A stretch of 64,000 nt of DNA, taken from positions 186,001 through 250,000 of the forward strand of contig NZ_AUCF01000006.1 in assembly GCF_000429625.1 (NCBI RefSeq), in the 5' to 3' direction. Under the pieces are notes generated by a model that did no database searches, was not told the DNA's origin, and worked only from the letters and a program-made list of their open reading frames with translations. Shown one piece after another: positions 43,935-52,904 of this stretch; the first letter of the stretch is position 1; each line of letters begins with the position of its first letter. The position numbers and the translations under genes were made by a program. This DNA is from Azospirillum halopraeferens DSM 3675 (GTDB lineage Bacteria > Pseudomonadota > Alphaproteobacteria > Azospirillales > Azospirillaceae).

Positions 43935-46645
43935 CGAACCGCCTCGTCCCGTTCGCCCATGGCGGCGCCGAACGCCTTGATCAGGCTGCGCACGCTCTGC
44001 GGCCGGTCCTGCCAGCGCATGGCCAGCCCGCTCATCAGCACCTTTTCGAAGGCCGGCGGGACGCCGGACACCAGTTCCGACGGGCCCGGCACCGTGTCCT
44101 CCATGAAGCGGGCGGTGGCGTCGGGGGGCGGCTTGCCGACGATGGCGCAGTACATGGTGGCGCACAGGGCGTAGATGTCGGTCCAGGGGCCCTGGCGGCC
44201 GTCCCTGGAATACTGCTCCGGCGGTGCGTAGCCCGGCTTCAGGATGACGGTCAGGTTCGCTTCCTGGCGTGCGGCATGGCGGGCGGCGCCGAAATCCAGC
44301 AGCTTGCGCTCGCCGGCGGTGGTCAGGAAGATGTTGTCGGGGCTGATGTCGCGGTGGACCAGCCCGTGGTCGTGGACCGCCTGCAACGCCCGCATGATCG
44401 GCGTCAGCACGCCGAGCGTGCGCCGGCAGTCGAGCTTGCCGCCGGACTCGGCGATGAAGCGCTTCATGGTGCGGCCGTCCAGCAGCTCCATGACCAGATA
44501 GGCGGTGGCGTTCTCCTCGAAGAAGTCCTGGACGCCGACGATCTCCTTGACCTCGCGCAGGCGGGCCAGAAGGCGGGCCTCCTCCAGGAACTTGCGCAGC
44601 CCGGCGGCGAAGCCCTTGCCGTGTTCGTCGGAAAAGGGAACCACGCCGGGGTCGCCGGGAAGGCGGGCGATCAGGTTGGTCGGGTAGTATTCCTTGATGG
44701 CCACCTTGACGTGCAGCCGCTCGTCCCAGCCCAGATAGGTCGCCCCGAACCCGCCCTGGCCGAGGACCCGGCCGATGCGGTAGCGCCCCTGCAACAGCGC
44801 CCCCGGCATCAGATGGATGCCCGGACGGTTGTCGGTGCGCGCCGGATAGCCGCACGCCCGGCAGACCGGCGCGCCGGCGAATCCGGGCTCGAAACAGGCG
44901 GGACAGCGCCCGTCGCCCGCAGATGCGGCGGCCGGCACGGCGGGAAGGAGCGCCACGGCGCCCGCCGGCTCCCGGCGGACGGGCGCCTGTACCGTCGGCG
45001 CGGTCGGCACCGTCGGGGAGCAGGGCGTCACCGGAATGGCCGCGGCGGCCGGCACCGGGGCGGGCGTGGGGGCGGGCAGCAGAGCCGGCGGCGGCACCGG
45101 CGCGGCGCGGCCGCCGCCGGCGGGGGCACCCTGGCGCAGGCGATCGAGCAGGGCGTAGAGTCGTCGCACCTCCGCCTGGGCCAGGTCGTTGCCATTGCGC
45201 TCGGCCAGGTCGGCCTGGAACTGCGGCTGCTTCACGATCTCCATGATGTGCTGACGCAGGACCGGCAGCGCCCCCTCCTCCCGCACCAGGCCCGAGACGG
45301 CCAGCTCCGCCAGGCGGATGATGCGCCGGCGCAGCACCGGCTCCTGCGCACGCAGGCCGTGGGTCAGCCGGCCGCGCCGGGCGAAATCGTCCACCAGCCC
45401 GGCCAGCCGCGCCGCCAACCGCGGCCGCGCCTCCGCCGGCAGGCCGGAGGCGGCGATGGCCTCCACCGCGCCGGCCACGCTGCGGGCCAGGGAGGAGGCG
45501 TCGGCGGTGCGGAGCACCATGTTCTCCACCAGCAGCTCGTTGCCCAGCGCGGCGTCCAGGGCGTCGACGATCTCCCCCAGGTGACGCTCCGCCGCCTGCG
45601 CGGTGGACACGGCGCACAGGTAATGGACGCGGCAGAACAGGTCGCCGATCGTCTCCGCCAGGCCGGGGATGGAGCGGCGGAAGGCGCTGGCCCCGCCCTG
45701 CTCCAGCCGGCGCGAGAAGCGGATCGTCAGCGCCTCGGCCATCGCCCCGTCGCCGACCACGCCGTTGCGGGTGACCACATGACCGATGATGCCCTTGAAC
45801 AGGTCGGCCTCGTCCTTCGGCTGTCCGCGCCCCAGCGGCTGCGGCGACCGCAGCGTGCGGCGGATGCGGTCGAGCACGGCGTCGCGCGCCTGCGGCAGCC
45901 GGCCCTGCCGGAACAGGGCGTTCAGCTCCCCCGCCCGGTCCGGCCCGAGGGCCGATCCCGAGGCGGTGGCACCCAGCATCATCTCGCACAGGCTCAGCGC
46001 CAGGGCGCCGGGCGCCGGCGAGCCGCCGCACAGCTCCTCCGCCGCACCGGTCGCCCCCAGCAGATCGGCGATCACGCCGTCGGCCGCCTGCGCCAGACGG
46101 TCGTCCCGGTCCCACCGGAAGACGCCGAGCAGCCGGTCGAGCTTGGACAGCCAGGTGCGTTGCTCCGCCAGCTCCCGGGACAGGGCGACGCGGATGTCGT
46201 ACGCGGCGTCGCCGGTCGGCGTCTTGTCCGCGGGCAGGGCCAGCACGGTTTCCACCGGTGGCCGGGCGCGCGGCAGGGCCGCGAAGGCGCTGTGGGCGGC
46301 GGACGCCCTGGCGTAGGTCTCGGCCACCGCGTTGCGGATAGCGGCGCGCCGGGATGCCTGGTCATGGCCGGGGGTGCGCGCCTGCACCATGGCCACGCGT
46401 GCTGTCGCGTTCTCCACCAGTTGCCCGTGCTCCATCAGCACCTTGAGCGGGCTGGCGAGGTGGATGATCTCGGTGGCGGTCAGGACCACGGAGTCCAGAT
46501 ACGGGCGCAGCACGATCCCCAGCACGAGCCGCCCCGGCAGCCCGTGGAAGTCCGCCGGCGTCCGGCAGATCACCGCCTCGTCGACGGTGCCCGGCCCGGT
46601 GGGTGCGGCGGCGGCGGGTTTGCGGGAAAACGCCCTGGGCTCCAT
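43931..46645 (-). CDS. Large serine/threonine protein kinase with N-terminal helical region and zinc ribbon
   Basis: This protein is about 904 residues. Residues 1-520 are Ala/Arg-rich helical sequence of no family I recognise. A Pro-rich linker follows (about 520-575), then a zinc-ribbon-like CPACFEPGFAGAPVCRACGY (about 580-600). A C-terminal Hanks-type kinase has GQGGFG (about 629), Lys in VAIKEYYP, HRDISPDN in the catalytic loop and DFG, followed by KPGYAPPEQY in the activation region. No transmembrane helix is evident, so it is cytosolic, unlike many PASTA kinases. The usual catalytic HRDxKxxN is HRDISPDN, a variant common in this group. I chose ATG 46645; a longer frame reaches 46789. 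It converges with the VWA gene, overlapping by 4 bp. Confidence 0.85.
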   Translation of the reverse strand: MEPRAFSRKPAAAAPTGPGTVDEAVICRTPADFHGLPGRLVLGIVLRPYLDSVVLTATEIIHLASPLKVLMEHGQLVENATARVAMVQARTPGHDQASRRAAIRNAVAETYARASAAHSAFAALPRARPPVETVLALPADKTPTGDAAYDIRVALSRELAEQRTWLSKLDRLLGVFRWDRDDRLAQAADGVIADLLGATGAAEELCGGSPAPGALALSLCEMMLGATASGSALGPDRAGELNALFRQGRLPQARDAVLDRIRRTLRSPQPLGRGQPKDEADLFKGIIGHVVTRNGVVGDGAMAEALTIRFSRRLEQGGASAFRRSIPGLAETIGDLFCRVHYLCAVSTAQAAERHLGEIVDALDAALGNELLVENMVLRTADASSLARSVAGAVEAIAASGLPAEARPRLAARLAGLVDDFARRGRLTHGLRAQEPVLRRRIIRLAELAVSGLVREEGALPVLRQHIMEIVKQPQFQADLAERNGNDLAQAEVRRLYALLDRLRQGAPAGGGRAAPVPPPALLPAPTPAPVPAAAAIPVTPCSPTVPTAPTVQAPVRREPAGAVALLPAVPAAASAGDGRCPACFEPGFAGAPVCRACGYPARTDNRPGIHLMPGALLQGRYRIGRVLGQGGFGATYLGWDERLHVKVAIKEYYPTNLIARLPGDPGVVPFSDEHGKGFAAGLRKFLEEARLLARLREVKEIVGVQDFFEENATAYLVMELLDGRTMKRFIAESGGKLDCRRTLGVLTPIMRALQAVHDHGLVHRDISPDNIFLTTAGERKLLDFGAARHAARQEANLTVILKPGYAPPEQYSRDGRQGPWTDIYALCATMYCAIVGKPPPDATARFMEDTVPGPSELVSGVPPAFEKVLMSGLAMRWQDRPQSVRSLIKAFGAAMGERDEAVR

Positions 46646-46848
46646 CTCGCGAACGCGCACTCCTCGGCGTGAATCGAACCGCACTTTGGCGCAAAGGCGG
46701 TAAACCCTCCGTTTATAGACACCGCACCGTGCCGAAGGAAAACACCTTTTCGCCACCGGGTCGCGACTGTTGCGCCGCACCCCTTCCATTCCCGGCGCCG
46801 CTGTGCGATACCGGCCCGGACGCCATTTTGGACTGCCGCCGGAGCGCC

Positions 46849-47748
46849 ATGCCCGAACGCCCCGACACGGTCGTGCTCCGCCACGGCGACCTGGAAACCG
46901 TCGTCTGCCCTGCCGTCGGCGGCTCGCTTGGGCGCCTGACCCTGCACACGCCGGCCGGCCCGGTGGAGCTGATGCGGCCCACGCCGCCCAACCTTCTGGG
47001 CGCGGGCTGCGCCACCGACCACGCCTGCTTTCCGCTGGTCCCCTTTTCCAACCGCGTTGCCGGCGGCCGTTTCCGGTTCGCCGACCGGGCGGTGGTGCTG
47101 CCGCTCAACCGTCCGGGCTGCCCCCACGCCATCCACGGCCACGCCTGGCAGGCGCCCTGGACGGTGGAGGAGCGGACGCCCGACCGTGTGCGCCTCACCT
47201 TCCGCCACGGTGCCGATGCCTGGCCGTGGAGCTACGCCGCGGTCCAGACCTTCGTTCTGAGCCCCGACCGGCTGACGGTCGACCTGGAACTGGTGAACGA
47301 AAGCCCGTCGGCGATGCCCGCCGGCTTCGGGCTGCACCCCTACCTGCCCAAGCCGCCCGGCACGGTGCTGACGGCCGCCGTCGACGGGGTGTGGCTGACC
47401 GACGTCACCCTGCTGCCGGCGGAACGGGTGCCGGTGCCCGAAGGCTGGCGGTTTGCCGGCGGAACGGTGCTGGACGACGTCGTCGTGGACAACGGCTTCA
47501 CCGGCTGGAACGGCCGCGCCGCTCTCGACTGGCCGGCCGCCGGCCGTCGCCTGGTGATGGAGGCGCAGGGGCCGTTCGGCCATCTGGTGGTCTACGCCCC
47601 GCGCGGCGAGGACTACGTCTGCATCGAGCCGGTGACCCACATGACCGATGCCGTGAACCACCCCGGAGAGCCCGACGGCGGCGTGGTGCCGCTGGAGCCG
47701 GGAGAGCGGCTGACCGGCCGCGTCACCTTCCGCACCGAACCGCTGTAG
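46849..47748 (+). CDS. Aldose 1-epimerase family protein
   Basis: This 299-residue protein has the galactose-mutarotase fold: SNRVAGGRFRFAD (about residues 65-77), HAIHGHAWQAPW with the catalytic His (about 92-103), FGLHPYLP with the second His (about 162), and a C-terminal VCIEPVTHMTDA with the catalytic Glu. It should interconvert sugar anomers; the specific sugar is unknown. GGAG lies 5-8 nt before ATG 46849. The next gene begins 4 bp after its stop. Confidence 0.87.
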   Translation: MPERPDTVVLRHGDLETVVCPAVGGSLGRLTLHTPAGPVELMRPTPPNLLGAGCATDHACFPLVPFSNRVAGGRFRFADRAVVLPLNRPGCPHAIHGHAWQAPWTVEERTPDRVRLTFRHGADAWPWSYAAVQTFVLSPDRLTVDLELVNESPSAMPAGFGLHPYLPKPPGTVLTAAVDGVWLTDVTLLPAERVPVPEGWRFAGGTVLDDVVVDNGFTGWNGRAALDWPAAGRRLVMEAQGPFGHLVVYAPRGEDYVCIEPVTHMTDAVNHPGEPDGGVVPLEPGERLTGRVTFRTEPL

Positions 47749-47752
47749 GCCG

Positions 47753-49915
47753 ATGGCGACGGTGCAGGAGGCGCTGGCCACGGCGCTGACCCACCACCGG
47801 GCCGGCCGCACGGCGCAGGCGGAGGCGCTGTACCGCGCCGTGCTCGACGCGGTGCCCGGCCACGCCGACGCCCGCCACCTGCTGGGCGTCGCCCGGCTCC
47901 AGTCCGGCCACCCCGGCGAGGCGGCGGAGCACATCGCCGCCGCCATCGCCCTGGACGGCGGCGTCGCCGACTACCACGACAATCTGGGAAGCGCCCTGCG
48001 CGCGCTGGGCCGGGCGGAGGAAGCGGTGGCGGCCCACCGCCGCGCCCTGGCCCTGCGCCGCGACTTCCCGCAGGCCCTGTTCAACCTGGGCAACGCGCTG
48101 GACACCCTGGGCCGCACGTCAGAGGCGGCGGAGAGCTACCGCCGGGCGGTGCGGCTCAACCCCGGCTACGCCAAGGCCCATTTCAACCTGGGCAATGCCC
48201 TGGCGGCGCTCGACCGCGTGACGGAGGCGGAAGCGGCCTACCGGGCGGCGCTGGCCGCCGACCCCGGCTTCGTGGAAGCGCGCGTCAACCTGGCGGCGCG
48301 CCGGCTGGCGCGGGGCGCCGCGGCGGACGCCGACCGCCTGCTGCGCCCGGCGCTGGCCCTGCGTCCCGACCACGCCACAGCGCTGGCCAACCGCGCCGCC
48401 GTGCTGATCGAGACCGGCACCGCGGCGCCGGCCGCCACGCTCGCCCGCCGTGCCGTCGCGGCCGCGCCCGATCTGGCGGAGGCGCGCGTGCGGCTGGGCG
48501 ATGCGCTGGTGCGCCTCAACCGGCCGGCCGAGGCGGCCGGCGCCTACGCCGCGGCCGCGGCGCTGCGTCCCGATCTGCCCGAAGCCTGGTCCAACCTGGC
48601 GTTCGTGCGGCAGACGCAGGGCGACCTCGACGCCGCGGAGGCCGGCTATCGCCGCGCCCTGGCGGTGCGGCCGGACCTGGCGGAGGTGCGCTCCAACCTC
48701 GCCTATCTCGATCTGTTCCGGCCGGGCGTCACGCTGGCCGGCGTGCTGGCGGCGCACCGCGCCTGGGACGCCGTGCACGGCGCGCCGCTGCGCCAGCCCC
48801 GGCGCGGGCGCGCGGCAGCCGCGGACGCCCGCCGGCCCCTGCGGGTCGGCATCGTCTCCGGCGATTTCCGCCGCCATCCCGCCGGCAGCTTCACGGTGCG
48901 GGTGGCGGAAGCGCTGCCGGCCGAGGGCGTGCGGCTGCTGCTCTACGCCAACCAGCGCGAGGCGGACGACCTCACGGCCCGCTTCCGCGCCGCGGCGGAG
49001 CGCTGGGTGGAGGTGGCCGGTCTGTCCGACGCCGAACTGGCGGCGCGCATCCGCGCCGACGGGGTGGACGTGCTGATCGACCTGGCCGGGCACAACGCCC
49101 GCGGGCGCCTCGGCGTGTTCGCGCGGCGGGCGGCCCCGGTGCAGGTGGCCTGGGCAGGCTACATGGCGACCACCGGGCTGGCCACCATGGACGCGCTGGT
49201 CGCCGACCGCTTCCACGTGCCGGAGGGGGCGGAGGCCTTCTACACCGAGCGCATCCTGCGCATGCCCGACGCCTTCATCGCCTACGACCCGCCGGCGGAC
49301 GCGCCGGAGCCCGGCCCGCCCCCCTGCCTCGGCGGGGCGCCGATCACCTTCGGGGCGTTCAACATCCTGACCAAGATGGGGCCGCCGGTGGTGGCCTGCT
49401 GGGCCGCCCTGCTGAACCGGGTTCCCGGCTCCCGCCTGCTGATGAAGACCAAGGCGCTGTCCTGCCCGGTCACCGCCGCAGCGGTGCGGGCGCGGTTCGC
49501 GGCCGCCGGCGTCGATCCGGCCCGGCTGGAGCTGGCGGGCGCCACCTCCGCGGCGGAGCACATGGCGTGGTGCCGGCGGGTGGACGTGGCGCTGGACCCG
49601 TTTCCCTTCGCCGGCTCGACCACGACGCTGGAAACCCTGTGGATGGGCGTGCCGGTGGTCACCCTGCCGGGAGAAACCTTTTCCTCCCGCCACTCCCTGG
49701 CGTTCCTGTCGGTGCTGGGCCTGGACGAGTGCGTGGCCGCGGACGCCGACGACTACGTCGCCCGCGCCGCCGCCCTGGCCGGCGACCCCGGCCGGTTGGC
49801 GGAGTGGCGCACCACCCTGCGCGCCCGCATGGCGGCCGGCCCGCTGTGCGACGGCCCCCGCCTTGCCCGCGCCCTGGGCGCGGCGCTGCGGGCGGAGGTG
49901 GCGCGCGGAGGATAG
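47753..49915 (+). CDS. TPR-repeat O-GlcNAc transferase-like glycosyltransferase (family 41, SPINDLY type)
   Basis: This 720-residue protein has about nine TPR units in residues 1-330 (for example ALFNLGNALDTLGRTSEAAE and AHFNLGNALAALDRVTEAEA). The C-terminal half is a glycosyltransferase family 41 domain: RVGIVSGDFRRHPAG (about 363), VDVLIDLAGHNARGR, APVQVAWAGYMATTG, and ALDPFPFAGSTTTLETLWMG. Such enzymes attach a sugar to Ser/Thr of proteins, with TPRs choosing the partner. No target such as flagellin is adjacent. It is co-directional with the mutarotase gene, 4 bp away, and likely co-transcribed. Confidence 0.9.
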   Translation: MATVQEALATALTHHRAGRTAQAEALYRAVLDAVPGHADARHLLGVARLQSGHPGEAAEHIAAAIALDGGVADYHDNLGSALRALGRAEEAVAAHRRALALRRDFPQALFNLGNALDTLGRTSEAAESYRRAVRLNPGYAKAHFNLGNALAALDRVTEAEAAYRAALAADPGFVEARVNLAARRLARGAAADADRLLRPALALRPDHATALANRAAVLIETGTAAPAATLARRAVAAAPDLAEARVRLGDALVRLNRPAEAAGAYAAAAALRPDLPEAWSNLAFVRQTQGDLDAAEAGYRRALAVRPDLAEVRSNLAYLDLFRPGVTLAGVLAAHRAWDAVHGAPLRQPRRGRAAAADARRPLRVGIVSGDFRRHPAGSFTVRVAEALPAEGVRLLLYANQREADDLTARFRAAAERWVEVAGLSDAELAARIRADGVDVLIDLAGHNARGRLGVFARRAAPVQVAWAGYMATTGLATMDALVADRFHVPEGAEAFYTERILRMPDAFIAYDPPADAPEPGPPPCLGGAPITFGAFNILTKMGPPVVACWAALLNRVPGSRLLMKTKALSCPVTAAAVRARFAAAGVDPARLELAGATSAAEHMAWCRRVDVALDPFPFAGSTTTLETLWMGVPVVTLPGETFSSRHSLAFLSVLGLDECVAADADDYVARAAALAGDPGRLAEWRTTLRARMAAGPLCDGPRLARALGAALRAEVARGG

Positions 49916-49928
49916 GTATCCGGCGGGA

Positions 49929-50504
49929 TCAGCCCCGCCGCCCGCCGGTGGCGGCCAGATACTGGGCAGCGGCGCGCAACAGGAACTCCACCACCGCGAG
50001 ATCGCCGGCCGAGCGGTCCGGGCCGCCCAGACGCCGTTCACGCTCGGCCTCCGTCAGGGCGGCGGCCAGCACCTCGGCGGTGAGGGCGGCACGGCGCTCT
50101 CCGGCGGGCTTGCCCGCCAGCCGCTCCATCTGTCCGGCGCAGGCGGCGTCGATGGCCACCAGATCGGGCAGGTCCGCCGCGAGATAGGCAGCCTCGCCGT
50201 CAGGCGGCGGCGCCCCCGTGTGGGAGCGGGCGAGCAGCGCCGTCTCCACCGTCTGGCGGAACACCGTGCCGCGCCCGCCGGCGCGCCGGCGCAGGCGCAG
50301 GGCCATCATGGAGAAGAGCTGGGCCACGGCCTCGGCCCGGTCGGCCGGCACCTCGTCGACGATGTCGAGGATTTCCGCGCTGATGGCGTTGCGGGGCTCC
50401 ACCCCGGGGCGCGCCACCGACGTGGCGAACACCGCGGTCAGCGTGCGCAGGGCGTCCGCCTGCTCGTCCGGCGTGATCCGGCCGAGTTCATCATGGTCGA
50501 ACAT
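49929..50504 (-). CDS. Uncharacterised protein, about 191 residues
   Basis: I do not recognise this family. The product is helical and Ala-rich with an acidic start, MFDHDELGRITPDEQADALR. No signal peptide or membrane segment is visible. I chose ATG 50504 because GGGAGG precedes it; an open frame continues to 50624. It converges with the O-GlcNAc transferase-like gene (13 bp between stops). Confidence 0.65.
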   Translation of the reverse strand: MFDHDELGRITPDEQADALRTLTAVFATSVARPGVEPRNAISAEILDIVDEVPADRAEAVAQLFSMMALRLRRRAGGRGTVFRQTVETALLARSHTGAPPPDGEAAYLAADLPDLVAIDAACAGQMERLAGKPAGERRAALTAEVLAAALTEAERERRLGGPDRSAGDLAVVEFLLRAAAQYLAATGGRRG

Positions 50505-50595
50505 GGGCGCCTCCCGTCTTCGGCCTCCGGATGGAGACCTTCCCTGAAGATGGCGCCGGCCGGGCCGCCGGGAAACCGCCCGCATGGCGTACGCA

Positions 50596-50619
50596 GGCGG
50601 GGGCAGCGCGGCCCCCGCC
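50596..50619 (-). terminator. Hairpin after the small lipoprotein gene
   Basis: Arms GGCGGGGGC (50596-50604) and GCCCCCGCC (50611-50619), loop AGCGCG, about 20 nt beyond the lipoprotein stop on the minus strand. Confidence 0.55.
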
Positions 50620-50639
50620 CGCACGGGCCGTCTCTTATA

Positions 50640-50963
50640 TCAGGTGCCGCCGGTCATGCCGGGGCCGGTGCCCTCCGCCGGGCCGGGCAGCGAACCGGGA
50701 CCGAAGCCGCCGGCACCCGCACCGCCGGCACCGGTGCCCTGACCCTGGAAGGTTCCCGCCCCCTCCGGCGACGGCGCGGTGTGCACCCCGTCTTCCCCGA
50801 CGCCGCCGTACCAGTCGTCATCGCGGCAGGCGGGATCGCTCATGCCCGGCGGGCAGGCGGTGACCGCCGGACCGGTGGCCTCGGGACCGATGCCATCCTG
50901 AGCGCAAGCGGCAACGGCAAACAGGGCCAGCAGCGACGCGCCGGCAAGGATCGTGCGATTCAT
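50640..50963 (-). CDS. Small Gly-rich lipoprotein
   Basis: This 107-residue protein starts MNRTILAGASLLALFAVAAC, a lipoprotein signal with lipobox VAAC and Cys20. Two further cysteines occur in VTACPPGMSDPACRDDDWYG, likely a disulfide. The C-terminal ~45 residues are Gly/Pro-rich. AAAGGAA precedes the ATG. Its plan, a cysteine pair then a Gly-rich tail, resembles the larger lipoprotein at 12295-13185, though sequence similarity is weak. Confidence 0.72.
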   Translation of the reverse strand: MNRTILAGASLLALFAVAACAQDGIGPEATGPAVTACPPGMSDPACRDDDWYGGVGEDGVHTAPSPEGAGTFQGQGTGAGGAGAGGFGPGSLPGPAEGTGPGMTGGT

Positions 50964-51104
50964 GGTTGGGTTCCTTTGGATGGTCCGGATTTCCATCCCC
51001 AACAGGCGCAGCCCGCGGTTCGTCGCGCGGCCCCCTTCCGCCGGCCGGACGCGGACGCTAAAGTTGCCGCCCGTCGTGACACCCAACCGCGGAGACCGCC
51101 GCCG

Positions 51105-51530
51105 ATGAACCGTCCCGCCGCTGGCCTCGCCGCTGGCCCCGCCGCCGCCGGGAACGCGCTGCGCGCCCTTCTGGACACCTATCTGCGCTGCCCGGCCGAG
51201 CCGGTCCTGAACGACCTGCAGCAGGCCCTGCGCACCTACCAGACCGAGTGGATCCGCGCCCGCGCCGGGGCCGACGCCCCCGCCCCCGCCGAGCCGGCGA
51301 AAGCCGGCGTGCCCAAGGCGCGCTTCAAGGTGACGGGCGAGGATCGCGCCGTGCTGGAACGCCTGGCCGAGGGGTGGGAACCCACCACCGCAGAGGTGCG
51401 GCGGTGGGCCTGGTTCGAGGACCGCGAACTGGTGCGCCTGATGCCCAACCCGGCCGGCACCGGCCCGGAGGTCCTGCGTCTCGCCCCCGGCGGCTGGCAC
51501 GCCATCGGCCGCCTGCCGCCGGAGGCGTGA
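51105..51530 (+). CDS. Uncharacterised protein, about 141 residues
   Basis: I do not recognise a family. The product has an Ala-rich start, a helical segment (LLDTYLRCPAEPVLNDLQQA), a Pro/Ala linker, and a C-terminal part rich in Trp (EGWEPTTAEVRRWAWFEDRE). It has no signal peptide. GGAG lies about 10 nt before ATG 51105. It ends 12 bp before the convergent type I secretion adaptor gene. Confidence 0.6.
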   Translation: MNRPAAGLAAGPAAAGNALRALLDTYLRCPAEPVLNDLQQALRTYQTEWIRARAGADAPAPAEPAKAGVPKARFKVTGEDRAVLERLAEGWEPTTAEVRRWAWFEDRELVRLMPNPAGTGPEVLRLAPGGWHAIGRLPPEA

Positions 51531-51542
51531 AGGCTCCGCCGC

Positions 51543-52904
51543 TCAGGGCTCGCGGATGCTCTCGTCCAGGCCGCGCATCAGCGGGTAGAGGAAGTAGCTG
51601 AGCACGGTGCGCTTGCCGACCGAGATCTCGGCCGACAGGGTCATGCCCGGCAGCAGGCGCGTGCCGTCGCTGATCCCGCGCAGCTCCATCTGCCCCATGT
51701 CGAGGCGGCCCATGTAGTACGCCTCGCTGCCCTGTTCGGGGCCGGCGCGTTCGCGCGCGAAGGCATCCTCGCTGATGGTGCGCAGGGAGGCGGACACCGT
51801 CCCGTGCTTCTGGAAGGGGAAGGCGTCGATCTTGATGCGGGCCGGATCGCCGGCGCGCAGATAGCCGACGTCGCGGGCCTCGATCTGCACCTCCGCCTCC
51901 AACGGCGCGTCCAGCGGCACCAGGGTGACCAGCGGTTCCGCCTCGCGGACCACCGATCCGAGCGACCGCTTGGCCACCTCCAGCACAACCGCGTCGGACG
52001 GGGCGGTCATCACCACCAGTTCCGACCGACGCTCGGCCTTGGCAAGCTGTTCGGACAGGCCGTCGCGCTCGCGCTTGGCGGTCACCAGTTCCTCCAGCGC
52101 CTTCTGTTGCCAGTCCTGTTCGAAGGAGCGCCGCTCCGCCTCCACGACGGCCAGCTCCTGGCGCAGCTCGAACTCCTTGTTGAGGGCGCGCTGCAACTCC
52201 TGCTCCACGGTCAGCCGCTGCTCGCGGCTTTCCAGCATCAGCAGGCGGGAGCCGGTCTGGCGCTGGTGCAGCTCCTCGCGCATGCGCTCCACCTCGACCA
52301 TGGCCTTGACGCGCTCCTTCAGCACGGCCTGGTCGCGGGTGTTGCTGTTCTGCAGGGCGTTGATGCGGCCGACGTTCTCGTCGAACAGGGTCAGCTTGGC
52401 CCGGCGGAACTGCTGACGCTCGCGGAACAGGGCCTGCTGAAGGCGCTCGTCCGGAGTCTCTCCCGTCAGGTCGCTCCCGTCGGCGCGCGCCAGCTCCGCC
52501 TCCAGGCGGCGGATCTGGGCGTCCAGGCTGTTGAGCCGGGTGCGGAGCTGCGTCACGTCGGCGGTGGTGAAGGTGGAGTCCAGCAACACCAGCGTGTCGC
52601 CCTTGCGCACCACCTCGCCCACCTTGACCTCGATGGCGCGCACGACGGCCGTCTCCAGGGGCTGGATGACGATGGTCGCCGGGGTGGTCACCAGCTTGCC
52701 CCGCGCGGTCACCACCCGGTCGATCTCGGACACGGCGGCCCACACCACCAGCGCCACGATCAGGGCCACCAGGGAGTGCAGGATGAGGCGGGCCGCACGG
52801 GGCAGCGGCCGCTCTTCTATGGCGTCGGCATCGGACAGGAATTCCAGCTCGAGATCGCCGGGCTTCGCGGGCCGTTTCAGCCGTTGCGGTTCTGTTGGTC
52901 CCAT
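51543..52904 (-). CDS. Type I secretion periplasmic adaptor (HlyD family)
   Basis: This 453-residue membrane fusion protein has one N-terminal transmembrane helix (LILHSLVALIVALVVWAAVS, about residues 40-60). A lipoyl half follows (VVRAIEVKVGEVVRKGDTLV), then a long coiled coil of about 200 residues. The second lipoyl half and beta-barrel contain VMTAPSDAVVLEVAKRSLGS and SYFLYPLMRGLDESIREP at the end. It bridges the inner-membrane exporter to an outer-membrane TolC-like channel, which is not in the window. It overlaps the exporter gene by 28 bp. Confidence 0.92.
   Translation of the reverse strand: MGPTEPQRLKRPAKPGDLELEFLSDADAIEERPLPRAARLILHSLVALIVALVVWAAVSEIDRVVTARGKLVTTPATIVIQPLETAVVRAIEVKVGEVVRKGDTLVLLDSTFTTADVTQLRTRLNSLDAQIRRLEAELARADGSDLTGETPDERLQQALFRERQQFRRAKLTLFDENVGRINALQNSNTRDQAVLKERVKAMVEVERMREELHQRQTGSRLLMLESREQRLTVEQELQRALNKEFELRQELAVVEAERRSFEQDWQQKALEELVTAKRERDGLSEQLAKAERRSELVVMTAPSDAVVLEVAKRSLGSVVREAEPLVTLVPLDAPLEAEVQIEARDVGYLRAGDPARIKIDAFPFQKHGTVSASLRTISEDAFARERAGPEQGSEAYYMGRLDMGQMELRGISDGTRLLPGMTLSAEISVGKRTVLSYFLYPLMRGLDESIREP

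Noticed and set aside
43760-46672. A 970-residue plus-strand frame opposite the kinase
   Set aside because: The minus strand encodes all kinase motifs in order. The plus frame is His/Gln/Arg-rich, typical of antisense frames in GC-rich DNA.
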